Numbered from the stretch's first letter, positions 27,524 to 37,081 are shown. The stretch is 64,000 bases of DNA from Winogradskyella bathintestinalis (GCF_030407435.1 NZ_JASDDK010000002.1:218702-282701); one strand, 5' to 3'. Made by a program: numbers and translations. The notes: a model not told the origin generated them from the sequence alone.

Positions 27524-28199
27524 ATTCTATCCGTCGTAAACCTTCTAAATCTTCAATCTTCACATGTTTTCCGGTGGTAGAAATTAGACCTTCTTTTTTA
27601 AACTGTGATAGAATTCTAATAGCAGATTCTGTAGCCGTTCCTACAAGACTTGCATAATCTTCTCGAGATAGAACTACGCTTAGAAAGCCATTGACATCCT
27701 TATCAAATGTTTCGTGTAAATAAATCAGTACATCAGCTAAACGTTGCTTCACTGACTTTTGAGCCATATCGACTATGATATTATCGGCCATTCTAAGTTC
27801 TTTAGCCATTTCTTGTAACATGTCTAAAGAAAATTTTGCATTTTTAGATAAATCATGAAGAATTTCGCTTTTGGGGATAAAACAGACTTCCATTTCATTT
27901 ACGGCAACCGCGGTAAGATTTGATTTCTCATCAGACACTAAAGAGCGTTGCCCAATTAAGTCACCTCTAACTACTAATTTTACAATTTGGTCTTTACCAT
28001 TGGCACTCAATTTAGACAGTTTACATACCCCATCTTTTACACAAAAAATACCATTGATACTTTCACCTTCTCTAAAGAGTATCTCACCTTTTTGAACAAA
28101 TCGAGAGGTCTTGCATCCAGCTAATCGGATCAAATCGTTTTTACCTAAAGCTCTTAAAGAATTAAATTGTCTAATAATACATTGATCGCACTTGCTCAT
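27522..28199 (-). CDS. fnr: Crp/Fnr-family transcriptional regulator
   Basis: 225 residues from the ATG at 28199; the upstream extension in the same frame covers the promoter and is rejected. A CxxC pair at Cys4 and Cys7 and another Cys at 29 precede a cyclic nucleotide-binding-like domain (about 25-140; VQKGEILFREGESINGIFCVKDGVCKLS). The C-terminal winged helix has the recognition helix GTATESAIRILSQFKKEGLI. Flavobacterial members of this group control microaerobic respiration. An FNR-like palindrome lies in the divergent gap to ccoI and upstream of four other units here. Whether it binds an iron-sulfur cluster is uncertain, since the four-Cys E. coli pattern is not reproduced. Confidence 0.85.
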   Translation of the reverse strand: MSKCDQCIIRQFNSLRALGKNDLIRLAGCKTSRFVQKGEILFREGESINGIFCVKDGVCKLSKLSANGKDQIVKLVVRGDLIGQRSLVSDEKSNLTAVAVNEMEVCFIPKSEILHDLSKNAKFSLDMLQEMAKELRMADNIIVDMAQKSVKQRLADVLIYLHETFDKDVNGFLSVVLSREDYASLVGTATESAIRILSQFKKEGLISTTGKHVKIEDLEGLRRIE

Positions 28200-28216
28200 A
28201 GGAAAATTGTTAATGA

Positions 28217-28224
28217 CAAAGTTA
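28217..28224 (-). promoter_or_regulatory. Inferred fnr -7 promoter element
   Basis: On the minus strand this reads TAACTTTG (TAnnTTTG). A start about 11 bp further would give a leader of roughly 14 nt to the fnr ATG. The FNR-like palindrome at 28233-28246 would sit between -33 and -7, a repressing position. Confidence 0.55.
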
Positions 28225-28232
28225 ATCAAAAC

Positions 28233-28276
28233 ATGATAAATATCATAGATTATAATGAAATGCATTGTGATATTTG
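28233..28276 (+). promoter_or_regulatory. FNR-type box and -7 element of ccoI
   Basis: ATGATAAATATCAT (28233-28246) has perfect 6-bp arms. Its centre is 29.5 bp before the first base of GATATTTG (28269-28276), a one-mismatch TAnnTTTG element. This gives a class II activator geometry near -41. Confidence 0.78.
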
Positions 28277-28304
28277 CCACAGGTATAATTGAGCAAATAT
28301 TAAA

Positions 28305-30680
28305 ATGAAAAACAACACTTGTTTTCATTGTGGTGATGATTGTGATCGCCAATCAATAACATTTCAGGAGAAATCGTTCTGTTGTAATGGTTGTAAAACC
28401 GTTTTCGAAATTTTCAATGAAAATGACTTAACCTGTTATTACGATTTACAAAATTCACCAGGAGCCATTCCTGAAGAGATTGAAGGTAAATATGATTTTC
28501 TCTCACAGGAAAATATTATTGAAAAACTTACTGAATTTAGAGATGGTTCTATTGAAATCGCCACACTTTATATTCCGCATATCCATTGTAGTTCTTGTAT
28601 ATGGATTTTAGAAAACCTCAACAAACTTAATCCGAATATTTCAGATTCTCAGGTCAATTTCGGTAAGAAAACGGTTAGAGTAACGTATAATTCGGAAACT
28701 ACGAATTTAAAATCTGTAGTCTTACTGTTAAGTTCTATTGGCTATGAACCTTATATAAGTTTAGATGATTTTAAATCTGGAAAACAACAAATCAACCGTA
28801 GCTTAATTTATAAGCTCGGTATTGCTGCTTTTGGTTTTGGCAACATTATGTTTTTGTCCTTTCCAGAATATTTTGAAGTGGATGAATTTTGGCTAGAACA
28901 ATACAAACCGTTTTTCCGGTGGTTAATGTTTGCTATGTCCTTGCCAATTGTATTCTATTCGGCACAAGATTATTTTATTTCAGCATACAAAGGTTTAAGA
29001 GCTCGACTTCTTAATATTGATGTTCCGATTGCGCTCGGAGTTTCGGTATTATTTATACGAAGTACTATTGAAATTATGTTCGATATTGGGTCAGGCTTTT
29101 TCGATAGTTTAGCCGGATTAATATTTTTTCTATTAGTCGGTAAGTTCTTTCAACAAAAAACCTATGATTTTCTTTCCTTTGAGCGCGATTATAAATCTTA
29201 CTTCCCTATTGCCATCACTAAAATTGATAAGGATGGTGACGAGAACTCTATTCAGGTTTATGACATTGAAAAAGGCGATCGCATTCTTATTCGGAACGAA
29301 GAATTAATTCCTGTAGATGGCATTCTCATTAATGGTAAAGCGAAAATAGATTACAGTTTTGTTACTGGTGAATCCCAAACGGTTACCAAACATTCTGGAG
29401 ATAAATTATTTGCAGGTGGTAAACAAACCAACGGTGTTATTGAAATGGAAGCCTTGAAATCTGTTGAACAGAGTTACCTCACGCAATTATGGAGTAACGA
29501 TGTATTCAATAAAAATAAGGAGGATGGTTTTACTAATATAACTAACACCATTAGCAAACATTTTACTATTACCCTTTTAACTATCGCTGTACTAGCAACT
29601 ACGTTTTGGTTATTTGCAGATGCAAGTAAAGCTATGAATGTATTTACGGCGGTTCTAATTATTGCCTGCCCTTGTGCTATTGCACTCTCTGCGCCTTTCA
29701 CATTTGGCAACTTACTACGAATCTTTGGAAAACAAAAGTTCTACATTAAAAATGCGAGTGTTATCGAACAATTAGCTCAAATCAATACTATAATTTTTGA
29801 TAAAACAGGAACAATAACGTCCAACAAAGATAGTAATGCCGAATACGATGGAGCTATCCTTTCCGACTCAGAAAATATCGTTTTGAAGAATTCCCTCAGA
29901 GGCTCTAATCACCCCTTAAGTAGAACTTTATATCACATTTTAAAAGAAAATAACATAGTTACATTAGATGCTTTTGAGGAGCATATTGGCAAGGGTATTG
30001 AAGCAAAACATGCCGCCATAAATTTGAAAATTGGCTCAGCTAGTTTTGTAGGAAATCCAGATACAAGTACGGTTCTCAATACCACCGTTCATGTGAGTAG
30101 TAACAACGTTTACAAAGGGAAATTTACCTTTTATAATAGTTACAGAAAAGGCGTTTCAAAATTGTTCAATCAATTGAAACAACAATTTGATTTGGTCATT
30201 CTTTCTGGCGATAATGAAGGAGAATTCGAAAATTTAAAAAAATTACTACCTACAAAAACCAAATTGATTTTTAACCAAAAACCAGAGGACAAACTTGAAT
30301 ATATAAAATACCATCAATCCGAAGGTGCAAAAGTTTTAATGATCGGTGACGGACTTAACGATGCCGGAGCCTTAGCACAAAGTGATGTAGGCATAGCCAT
30401 TTCTGAAGATGTTAATGTTTTCTCTCCAGCTTGTGATGCCATTTTAGACGCTACTAAATTTGAAGAATTGTTCTCGTATATAAATGCGTCTAAATCGGCA
30501 ATAAAAATCATAAAATGGAGCTTTGTATTATCATTCTTTTATAATGTTATTGGTTTATACTTTGCAGTCACAGGGCAATTAGAACCTGTAGTTGCGGCCA
30601 TTTTAATGCCTTTGAGTTCTATTAGTATTGTAGTTTTTACAACTATTGCGACAAACCTTTTAGGAAGAAAATTAAAATAA
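28305..30680 (+). CDS. ccoI: Cu(I)-exporting P1B-type ATPase for cbb3 oxidase assembly
   Basis: 791 residues. A Cys-rich N-terminus (CFHCGDDC, FCCNGCKTVFE) precedes a heavy-metal-associated domain with IHCSSCIWILENL (CxxC). Eight membrane helices are expected; the ion-binding motif ACPCAIALSAP lies near residue 453. The phosphorylated Asp499 is in FDKTGTITS, and the hinge GDGLNDAGALAQSDVGIAI is complete. CcoI/FixI moves Cu to the periplasm for the CuB site of the cbb3 oxidase encoded directly downstream. It is transcribed divergently from fnr under a FNR-like box. Confidence 0.94.
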   Translation: MKNNTCFHCGDDCDRQSITFQEKSFCCNGCKTVFEIFNENDLTCYYDLQNSPGAIPEEIEGKYDFLSQENIIEKLTEFRDGSIEIATLYIPHIHCSSCIWILENLNKLNPNISDSQVNFGKKTVRVTYNSETTNLKSVVLLLSSIGYEPYISLDDFKSGKQQINRSLIYKLGIAAFGFGNIMFLSFPEYFEVDEFWLEQYKPFFRWLMFAMSLPIVFYSAQDYFISAYKGLRARLLNIDVPIALGVSVLFIRSTIEIMFDIGSGFFDSLAGLIFFLLVGKFFQQKTYDFLSFERDYKSYFPIAITKIDKDGDENSIQVYDIEKGDRILIRNEELIPVDGILINGKAKIDYSFVTGESQTVTKHSGDKLFAGGKQTNGVIEMEALKSVEQSYLTQLWSNDVFNKNKEDGFTNITNTISKHFTITLLTIAVLATTFWLFADASKAMNVFTAVLIIACPCAIALSAPFTFGNLLRIFGKQKFYIKNASVIEQLAQINTIIFDKTGTITSNKDSNAEYDGAILSDSENIVLKNSLRGSNHPLSRTLYHILKENNIVTLDAFEEHIGKGIEAKHAAINLKIGSASFVGNPDTSTVLNTTVHVSSNNVYKGKFTFYNSYRKGVSKLFNQLKQQFDLVILSGDNEGEFENLKKLLPTKTKLIFNQKPEDKLEYIKYHQSEGAKVLMIGDGLNDAGALAQSDVGIAISEDVNVFSPACDAILDATKFEELFSYINASKSAIKIIKWSFVLSFFYNVIGLYFAVTGQLEPVVAAILMPLSSISIVVFTTIATNLLGRKLK

Positions 30681-30690
30681 ATTATGCAAT

Positions 30691-30734
30691 ATGATAAATG
30701 TCATGTTTTAATTATAGTTTCAATATTACTTTTG
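30691..30734 (+). promoter_or_regulatory. FNR-type box and -7 element of ccoS-ccoNOQP
   Basis: ATGATAAATGTCAT (30691-30704; one mismatch from perfect arms) is centred 29.5 bp before TACTTTTG (30727-30734), an exact TAnnTTTG match. The predicted leader to the ccoS ATG is about 15 nt. Confidence 0.78.
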
Positions 30735-30753
30735 ACCCATAACTTCACTAGGT

Positions 30754-30942
30754 ATGAGTGTTATTTATATTTTATTATCCGTTAGCATCATTGTGGCTAT
30801 CATTTTCTTCGTTGCTTTTATTGTAGCCGTTAGAAAAGGACAGTTCGACGACAGCTATACACCCTCCGTTCGTATGCTCTTTGAGGACGAACTGGTAGAA
30901 GACCAATCAAAATCAACTATGAAAACTACTAAGATCAAATAA
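30754..30942 (+). CDS. ccoS: cbb3-type cytochrome oxidase assembly protein CcoS
   Basis: 62 residues, typical for FixS/CcoS. One membrane helix (about 3-27; IYILLSVSIIVAIIFFVAFIVAV) is followed by the short conserved cytoplasmic stretch KGQFDDSYTPSVRMLFED. It is required for cofactor insertion into the cbb3 core. It begins the second transcription unit of the cluster and lies 6 bp upstream of ccoNO. Confidence 0.9.
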   Translation: MSVIYILLSVSIIVAIIFFVAFIVAVRKGQFDDSYTPSVRMLFEDELVEDQSKSTMKTTKIK

Positions 30943-30947
30943 TTACT

Positions 30948-33152
30948 ATGGAAGTACAACAATTCTATTACGATAACAAAGTCGTTAAAAATTTCCTTTA
31001 TGCCACTATTTTCTGGGGTGTTGTAGGTATGTCGGTAGGATTACTATTAGCATTTATGTTCGTTTTTCCGAACATGATCGATAGTATTTTTCCTGGCGGG
31101 GTATCATGGCTAAGCTTTGGTCGTTTAAGGCCACTACACACTAATGCTGTGATTTTTGCCTTTGTCGGTAACGCTATTTTTGCTGGTGTTTACTATTCTT
31201 CACAACGTTTACTAAAAGCCAGAATGTTTAATGATACATTAAGTAAAATTAATTTTTGGGGTTGGCAGGCTATAATTGTTGCTGCTGCAATTACCTTACC
31301 CTTAGGATATACGTCGTCTAAAGAATATGCCGAATTAGAATGGCCTATAGATATTGCCATTGCCATTGTTTGGGTGGTTTTTGGATGGAATTTAATTGGA
31401 ACTATTTTAAAACGTCGTCAACGTCACATGTACGTTGCCATTTGGTTTTACTTAGCCACATTTGTTACGGTCGCTGTGCTTCATATATTTAATAGTTTAT
31501 CACTTCCAGTGAGCATCACTGGGATGAAAAGTTATTCGGTTTATGCAGGTGTGCAAGACGCATTAGTGCAATGGTGGTATGGACACAATGCGGTTGCTTT
31601 CTTTTTAACCACACCTTTTTTAGGATTGATGTACTATTTTGTGCCAAAAGCTGCTAACCGACCAGTGTATTCTTATCGTTTATCTATTATTCACTTTTGG
31701 TCATTAATATTTATTTATATCTGGGCAGGACCGCACCACTTATTATATACGGCCTTACCTGAATGGGCTCAAAATCTCGGAGTTGCATTCTCAGTAATGT
31801 TATTAATGCCATCTTGGGGAGGAATGATTAATGGACTTTTAACCTTACGTGGAGCTTGGGATAAAGTACGTACAGACCCCGTTTTAAAGTTCATGGTTGT
31901 AGCGCTGACGGGTTATGGTATGGCTACTTTTGAAGGCCCACTATTATCACTCAAAAATGTGAATGCTATTGGTCACTTTACGGATTGGATTATTGCGCAC
32001 GTTCACGTTGGTGCTCTAGCTTGGAATGGCTTCTTAGCGTTTGGTATGATTTATTGGTTAGTACCGCGCTTAGTGAAATCAAAGCTCTACTCTACCAAAT
32101 TAGCCAATGTTCATTTTTGGATCGGAACGCTTGGTATTATGTTTTATGCCCTACCGCTATATGTTGCCGGATTTACACAAGCCAGTATGTGGAAACAATT
32201 TAATCCAGATGGCACTCTAATGTATGGTAACTTCTTGGAAACAGTGACTGAAATAATGCCAATGTATTACATGCGTGCCGTAGGTGGAACGCTTTACATT
32301 ATCGGTATGCTAATCCTTATCTACAATGTATATGTTACTATAAAAAGAGGACGTGCCGTAGAAGACGAATTAGCAGAAGCGCCAGCATTACAACGTGTTG
32401 CTAAACATAGAGCTGCAGGTGAAGGTTGGCACTCGGTACTAGAACGTAAACCTATTCAATTAACTATTTATGCAACAATCGCCATATTAATTGGTGGTAT
32501 TGTACAGATTGTACCAACGATTATGGTTAAATCTAATATTCCAACATTATCTGCTGTAAAACCTTATACTCCTTTAGAATTAGAAGGTAGAGATATTTAT
32601 ATACGTGAAGGTTGTGTGGGTTGTCACTCGCAAATGGTAAGGCCGTTTAGAAGTGAAGTTGAGCGCTACGGAGAATATTCAAAAGCAGGAGAATTTGTGT
32701 ACGACCATCCATTCCTTTGGGGAAGTAAACGTACAGGACCCGATTTACAACGTGTTGGTGGAAAATATTCCGACACATGGCATCTCAACCACATGTACGA
32801 TCCGCAAGCGATGAATCAAAACTCGATAATGCCGACCTATCAATGGTTGATCAAAAATGAGTTAGACAAATCGGAAACCGAAGCCAAAATGGAAGTTATG
32901 GTAGATTTAGGTGTTCCTTATACTGAGGAAGACATTGCCAATGCGCAACAAAATATGCTAGAGCAAGGCACCAAAATTGAACAAAACCTCTATACAGATC
33001 CCGATTTTGCAGAAACTTATGAAGCAGATAAAGCTGCTGGAGGTGCTGATTTTGTAGAAATGCGAAATCGTGAAATTACAGCGTTGATTGCCTATTTGCA
33101 ACGTTTAGGAACTGATATTAGAGTTCAAGATTTAGAAACCACTCAAAATTAG
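30948..33152 (+). CDS. ccoNO: Fused cbb3 oxidase subunits I and II (CcoN-CcoO)
   Basis: 734 residues. Residues 1 to about 480 are CcoN, a 12-helix heme-copper oxidase core, with His ligands in RLRPLHTNAVIF, YGHNAVAFFLT, GPHHLLYTALP and HVHVGALAWNGF. A linker with another helix (about 505-525) leads to CcoO, a membrane-anchored monoheme cytochrome c with CVGCH near residue 556 and MVRPFRSEVERYGEYSKAGE. It reduces O2 to water with high affinity and pumps protons. Fusion of N and O is usual in Bacteroidetes. It overlaps no gene and is followed by ccoQ after 4 bp. Confidence 0.95.
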   Translation: MEVQQFYYDNKVVKNFLYATIFWGVVGMSVGLLLAFMFVFPNMIDSIFPGGVSWLSFGRLRPLHTNAVIFAFVGNAIFAGVYYSSQRLLKARMFNDTLSKINFWGWQAIIVAAAITLPLGYTSSKEYAELEWPIDIAIAIVWVVFGWNLIGTILKRRQRHMYVAIWFYLATFVTVAVLHIFNSLSLPVSITGMKSYSVYAGVQDALVQWWYGHNAVAFFLTTPFLGLMYYFVPKAANRPVYSYRLSIIHFWSLIFIYIWAGPHHLLYTALPEWAQNLGVAFSVMLLMPSWGGMINGLLTLRGAWDKVRTDPVLKFMVVALTGYGMATFEGPLLSLKNVNAIGHFTDWIIAHVHVGALAWNGFLAFGMIYWLVPRLVKSKLYSTKLANVHFWIGTLGIMFYALPLYVAGFTQASMWKQFNPDGTLMYGNFLETVTEIMPMYYMRAVGGTLYIIGMLILIYNVYVTIKRGRAVEDELAEAPALQRVAKHRAAGEGWHSVLERKPIQLTIYATIAILIGGIVQIVPTIMVKSNIPTLSAVKPYTPLELEGRDIYIREGCVGCHSQMVRPFRSEVERYGEYSKAGEFVYDHPFLWGSKRTGPDLQRVGGKYSDTWHLNHMYDPQAMNQNSIMPTYQWLIKNELDKSETEAKMEVMVDLGVPYTEEDIANAQQNMLEQGTKIEQNLYTDPDFAETYEADKAAGGADFVEMRNREITALIAYLQRLGTDIRVQDLETTQN

Positions 33153-33156
33153 AATT

Positions 33157-33342
33157 ATGCTGAAATTTGTAAAAAACCATATGGATAGTATTTCTGGGAT
33201 TGAAATCTATCCAATTATATCCCTACTTATTTTCTTTGGCTTTTTTGTAGTGCTATTTTGGTGGGTTGTCACAGCCAAAAAAGACTATATCACAACCGTA
33301 AGTAATTTACCTTTAGATAACCAAAACGACACAAAACTATGA
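33157..33342 (+). CDS. ccoQ: cbb3 oxidase small subunit CcoQ-like
   Basis: 61 residues with a single helix (about 18-38; YPIISLLIFFGFFVVLFWWVV) and a hydrophilic tail. Size and position between ccoNO and ccoP identify it as CcoQ/FixQ, which stabilises the complex. Its stop overlaps the ccoP start by four bases, indicating translational coupling. Confidence 0.85.
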   Translation: MLKFVKNHMDSISGIEIYPIISLLIFFGFFVVLFWWVVTAKKDYITTVSNLPLDNQNDTKL

Positions 33343-34313
33343 GAAATTTAATACCATCTTGGTTAAGAATACCTTTTGTATTTTTTATAATTGTTGGACT
33401 GATAGAATTTTTCGTTGATTCTGGTGATAGACCTGCTTTTATAAAGGAGCCTTTAATTTTGTTGTTTCTTCTATTAGTATTATTAGTCATTATTGCTATT
33501 GAAGCTATGGTCGGATCTTTAAACAATATTCTGTATCAAAGTTTAGATGAAGAAGGCAAAAAAAGATACGATTTAAAAGCATCTGGAACCCCAAAATTTG
33601 TACGTTGGGTGAAACGCACCTATCAAAAAATGCTAGGTTCTAAACCAATACAAGAAGAACACGAAATAATTTTAGACCATAATTACGATGGCATTAAAGA
33701 ATTAGATAATGATTTACCACCATGGTGGCTTTATGGTTTCTATGCTTCTATCATTTTCGCAGTTATTTATATGTTTAAATATGAAGTTTTTAATGGAGAC
33801 AACCAATACGACGAGCTAGACACGGAATATGCTGAAGCCAAAGTCGCTATTGAGGAATACAAAAAAACGGCAAAAAATTTAGTAGATGTGAATACAGTGG
33901 AGGTTCTTGTGGATGCTTCTGACTTAAATGCTGGTAAGATTATTTATGAAGCCAATTGCGCTATTTGTCACGTTGCTGATGGTGGTGGACAAATTGGACC
34001 TAATTTAACCGATCCGAATTGGATTCTTGGAGGAGGTATTAAAAATGTTTTTAATACTATTTCTGAAGGAGGAAGAGCTGGAAAAGGCATGGTACCATGG
34101 AAGCAAAACCTGAAGCCTTTAGAAATAGCACAAGTGGCAAGTTACGTGTTGCAATTTGAAGGAACAATTGCCGCAAAACCAAAAGATGCTGAGGGTGATA
34201 TTTGGATAGACGCCGCCTTAAAAGATGTGGAAACAGGTGAGAAAGTACACGATATAGATGTGGAAGTGAAAAGCATTATTCCAGATTCTTTAGAAACCTC
34301 TGTTGACTTTTAA
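33339..34313 (+). CDS. ccoP: cbb3 oxidase subunit III, monoheme cytochrome c
   Basis: 324 residues. Two N-terminal helices (about 8-26 and 33-55), a cytoplasmic stretch and a third helix (about 130-148; the conserved PPWWLYGFYASIIFAVIYMF) precede a periplasmic cytochrome c domain. That domain has one CxxCH (NCAICH, near residue 208) and a likely axial Met in GKGMVPW. Proteobacterial CcoP carries two hemes; only one is present here, as in other Bacteroidetes. It passes electrons to the CcoO heme. The start overlaps ccoQ. Confidence 0.93.
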   Translation: MRNLIPSWLRIPFVFFIIVGLIEFFVDSGDRPAFIKEPLILLFLLLVLLVIIAIEAMVGSLNNILYQSLDEEGKKRYDLKASGTPKFVRWVKRTYQKMLGSKPIQEEHEIILDHNYDGIKELDNDLPPWWLYGFYASIIFAVIYMFKYEVFNGDNQYDELDTEYAEAKVAIEEYKKTAKNLVDVNTVEVLVDASDLNAGKIIYEANCAICHVADGGGQIGPNLTDPNWILGGGIKNVFNTISEGGRAGKGMVPWKQNLKPLEIAQVASYVLQFEGTIAAKPKDAEGDIWIDAALKDVETGEKVHDIDVEVKSIIPDSLETSVDF

Positions 34314-34327
34314 AATTTAAATGAACA

Positions 34328-35758
34328 TTGAAAGAACCATCAGAACATAACGAATCGTTTAGGGACTCTATCGGCACCATGACCGAAGATGGTAAGCGTG
34401 CTTGGGTCTACCCTAAAAAACCGAGTGGTAAATACTATAAGTACCGCAAGATTGTTAGTTATGGTTTGCTGGCGTTTCTATTGGCCGCCCCATTTATAAA
34501 AATCAATGGAAATCAGTTTTTATTGTTCAATATTTTAGAGCGTCGTTTCAATGTGTTTGGTTTACCGTTTTGGCCTCAAGATTTTTATTTGGTAGTTATT
34601 TCAATGCTGATTGGTGTTGTTTTTATTGCCTTGTTTACAGTTAGTTTTGGTCGCGTATTTTGTGGTTGGATTTGCCCACAGACTATATTTATGGAAATGG
34701 TTTTTCGTCGAATTGAATATTGGATTGAAGGAGACCGAAACAAACAACGCCGATTAGATAAACAGGAATGGAATGCAGAAAAAATAAGAAAGAAGGGACT
34801 CAAGTGGTTTATATTTTTGATTATTTCCTTCGTCATTGCTAATGTGTTTTTAGCCTATTTAATAGGAAGTGATAAGCTGATAAAATACATCACAGGAAAT
34901 CCACTAGACCATTTAGGAACACTTTTTCCATTAATTATTTTTACAGCGGTTTTCTATTTTGTCTTTGCTTGGTTTAGAGAACAGGTCTGCATTATTGCCT
35001 GTCCTTACGGACGATTACAAAGTGTTTTGCTCGATGATAAATCTATTGTCGTGGCCTACGACTATAAACGTGGTGAAGCTGAAAATGGCAGAAAGAAATT
35101 CAGAAAAAATGAAGACCGTGAAGCCTTAGGTTATGGCGATTGTATTGATTGCTTACAATGTGTTAATGTATGTCCGACTGGAATCGACATCAGAAACGGA
35201 ACTCAACTGGAATGTGTGAATTGTACAGCCTGTATTGACGAATGCGATCATATTATGGAAAGTATCAATCTTCCAAAAGGTTTAATTCGTTTTGCCAGTG
35301 AAGGTGAGATTGAACGAAAAGAAAAATTTAAACTAACTGCAAGAATGAAAGGCTATATAGCCATTTTAAGTATTCTTACAGGATTATTTGTTGGTTTACT
35401 TTTATTGCGTAACGATGTTGAAGCTACCGTTCTTAAGCTACCTGGGCAGTTGTATGAACATAAAGATGGAAATATAATAAGCAATGTTTACACCTATAAA
35501 TTAGTCAATAAAACCACCAAAGACATACCTAACATAAGCTTTAAAATTAGAAAATTTAACGGCACAATTAAATTAGTTGGTACGTCAGACACCTTTATGG
35601 TTCCTGCCCAAGAAATTGCAGATGGAACTTTATTTATTGAAATTGATCAAAGTGAATTATCTGGGGATAAAAACAAATTAATTCTAGAAGTATATAGTGA
35701 TGATGAACTAATTGAAACTACGACGGTAAACTTTTTAGGACCTCGGAGTTATAATTAA
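34328..35758 (+). CDS. ccoG: Cytochrome oxidase accessory protein CcoG (ferredoxin-like, Cu reductase)
   Basis: 476 residues from a TTG start at 34328; the nearby ATG at 34321 is out of frame. The conserved N-terminus FRDSIGTMTEDGKRAWVYPKKPSG supports a start near here. Four or five membrane helices surround CGWICPQTIFME and CIIACPYGRLQ, and a ferredoxin pair with CIDCLQCVNVCPTGID and CVNCTACIDECDHIM gives two [4Fe-4S] sites. An Ig-like FixG C-terminal domain occupies about 370-476. CcoG/FixG is thought to reduce Cu(II) for oxidase assembly. It is 14 bp downstream of ccoP and in the same unit. Confidence 0.93.
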   Translation: MKEPSEHNESFRDSIGTMTEDGKRAWVYPKKPSGKYYKYRKIVSYGLLAFLLAAPFIKINGNQFLLFNILERRFNVFGLPFWPQDFYLVVISMLIGVVFIALFTVSFGRVFCGWICPQTIFMEMVFRRIEYWIEGDRNKQRRLDKQEWNAEKIRKKGLKWFIFLIISFVIANVFLAYLIGSDKLIKYITGNPLDHLGTLFPLIIFTAVFYFVFAWFREQVCIIACPYGRLQSVLLDDKSIVVAYDYKRGEAENGRKKFRKNEDREALGYGDCIDCLQCVNVCPTGIDIRNGTQLECVNCTACIDECDHIMESINLPKGLIRFASEGEIERKEKFKLTARMKGYIAILSILTGLFVGLLLLRNDVEATVLKLPGQLYEHKDGNIISNVYTYKLVNKTTKDIPNISFKIRKFNGTIKLVGTSDTFMVPAQEIADGTLFIEIDQSELSGDKNKLILEVYSDDELIETTTVNFLGPRSYN

Positions 35759-35880
35759 AATTAGTTAGCAGAAGGCAGTCTCTAGTTGGCAGACACAAAA
35801 CCTCAAAGGTTTTAAAATCTTAAGGTCTTGAGAAAAGCAAATTATAACGTTCAATAAAAGGATAAATAATAACTAAAAAA

Positions 35881-35927
35881 ATTCCTGCTTTCGCAGAAAT
35901 TGTAAAGATTCCCGCTTTTGTGGGCAA
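35881..35927. repeat. Two tandem short hairpins of the ATTCCTGCTTTCGCAG type
   Basis: ATTCCTGCTTTCGCAGAAAT (35881-35900) and ATTCCCGCTTTTGTGGGCAA (35908-35927) are related stem-loops in direct orientation, ending 5 bp before the fixH ATG. They resemble dispersed flavobacterial palindromes. Confidence 0.55.
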
Positions 35928-35932
35928 TAAAT

Positions 35933-36379
35933 ATGAAAATAAATTGGGGAACAGGCATCGTAATTGCATTTGTAGGATTCATTAGCTTCATCATGTATTT
36001 TATCATTACAATGAGTACAAATGATAAATATGATTTTGATTTAGTAACAGAAGATTACTATGGTCAAGAATTAGAGTTTCAAGAAGATTTAAACAAAGAA
36101 GTACATTCTAAAACATTAAAAACAAATTTATCTTGGAAAAAGACCGAAGAAGGTGTAATACTCATTTTTCCGGAAGATTTGAATATTCAAAATATTAAAG
36201 GCAAGGTGTTCCTATATAGACCATCTAATAAACAATTTGATTTTGAAATACCCATTTCATTATCAAACCACAATTTGCTCATACCTGACAAACGTTTATT
36301 AGGTGGTCGTTGGAACATTAAAGTTGATTGGAAATATAACACAAATTCTTATATCTATAAAACTGAAATCTTATATTAA
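35933..36379 (+). CDS. ccoH: FixH/CcoH family cbb3 assembly protein
   Basis: 148 residues from the ATG at 35933; an in-frame TTG at 35918 lies in a repeat hairpin. One helix (about 8-28; GIVIAFVGFISFIMYFIITM) precedes the conserved DLVTEDYYGQELEFQEDLNK and a beta-rich periplasmic domain. FixH helps to assemble the oxidase and interacts with CcoI. It follows ccoG and stops directly before the TauE/SafE-like gene, with no gap. Confidence 0.9.
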   Translation: MKINWGTGIVIAFVGFISFIMYFIITMSTNDKYDFDLVTEDYYGQELEFQEDLNKEVHSKTLKTNLSWKKTEEGVILIFPEDLNIQNIKGKVFLYRPSNKQFDFEIPISLSNHNLLIPDKRLLGGRWNIKVDWKYNTNSYIYKTEILY

Positions 36380-37081
36380 ATGTTAGTTTCGGGATTCATA
36401 TTAGGTCTATTAGGGAGTTTACACTGCGTAGGTATGTGTGGACCAATAGCCTTTATGCTACCTGTTGATCGTTCTAACTCTTTCAGAAAAATAAGTCAAA
36501 TTGGTGTGTATCATTTTGGTAGATTATTGGCTTATAGTATTATTGGTTTAGTGTTTGGCTTAATTGGCAAAAGCTTTTCCATTTTTGGTATTCAACAACA
36601 GCTATCTATTGGCATAGGCGTTATAATGATTGTTCTTGTTATTATTCCTTATAAAACCCTTGGTAAATATAATTTGTCGAAACCGTTGAATGCATTGATC
36701 TCTAAAGTTAAATCTAATTTAGGCAAAGCCTTAAAAAAGAAAACCGCAGATACATTTTTAACCATAGGATTTCTTAATGGCTTCTTACCATGCGGATTAG
36801 TTTATATGGCAGTGTTTGGAGCGGTTGCCACTGGCAGTTTATGGGAAGGCAGTTTGTATATGATACTATTTGGGCTTGGTACCATTCCTTTAATGACCTC
36901 CGCAATTTATTTGGGTAAATTTTTAAATACCACAATAAAACAACGCATTCAAAAAGCCATACCAGTATTTGTAGTACTTATTGGCATCATATTTATTCTT
37001 CGTGGCTTGGGATTAGGCATCCCTTACCTCTCTCCTGCCCCAATTACTGAGATAGCATCTAGTGCTATTGAGTGTCATTAA
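36380..37081 (+). CDS. TauE/SafE-like (UreH-type) membrane protein of the cbb3 cluster
   Basis: 233 residues, about six membrane helices. The N-terminal motif GLLGSLHCVGMCGPIAFML and the second half motif GFLNGFLPCGLVYMAVFGAVATGS are characteristic; the Cys/His/Met-rich first motif suits Cu or thiol chemistry. Members of this family are regularly encoded with cbb3 oxidases and are proposed to help Cu handling, but the substrate is not settled. It starts one base after the fixH stop, so it is the last gene of the assembly operon. Confidence 0.82.
   Translation: MLVSGFILGLLGSLHCVGMCGPIAFMLPVDRSNSFRKISQIGVYHFGRLLAYSIIGLVFGLIGKSFSIFGIQQQLSIGIGVIMIVLVIIPYKTLGKYNLSKPLNALISKVKSNLGKALKKKTADTFLTIGFLNGFLPCGLVYMAVFGAVATGSLWEGSLYMILFGLGTIPLMTSAIYLGKFLNTTIKQRIQKAIPVFVVLIGIIFILRGLGLGIPYLSPAPITEIASSAIECH

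Noticed and set aside
28200..28352. N-terminal extension of the Fnr-like protein by 51 residues
   Set aside because: It covers the divergent promoter region and the palindrome and is hydrophobic without family similarity.
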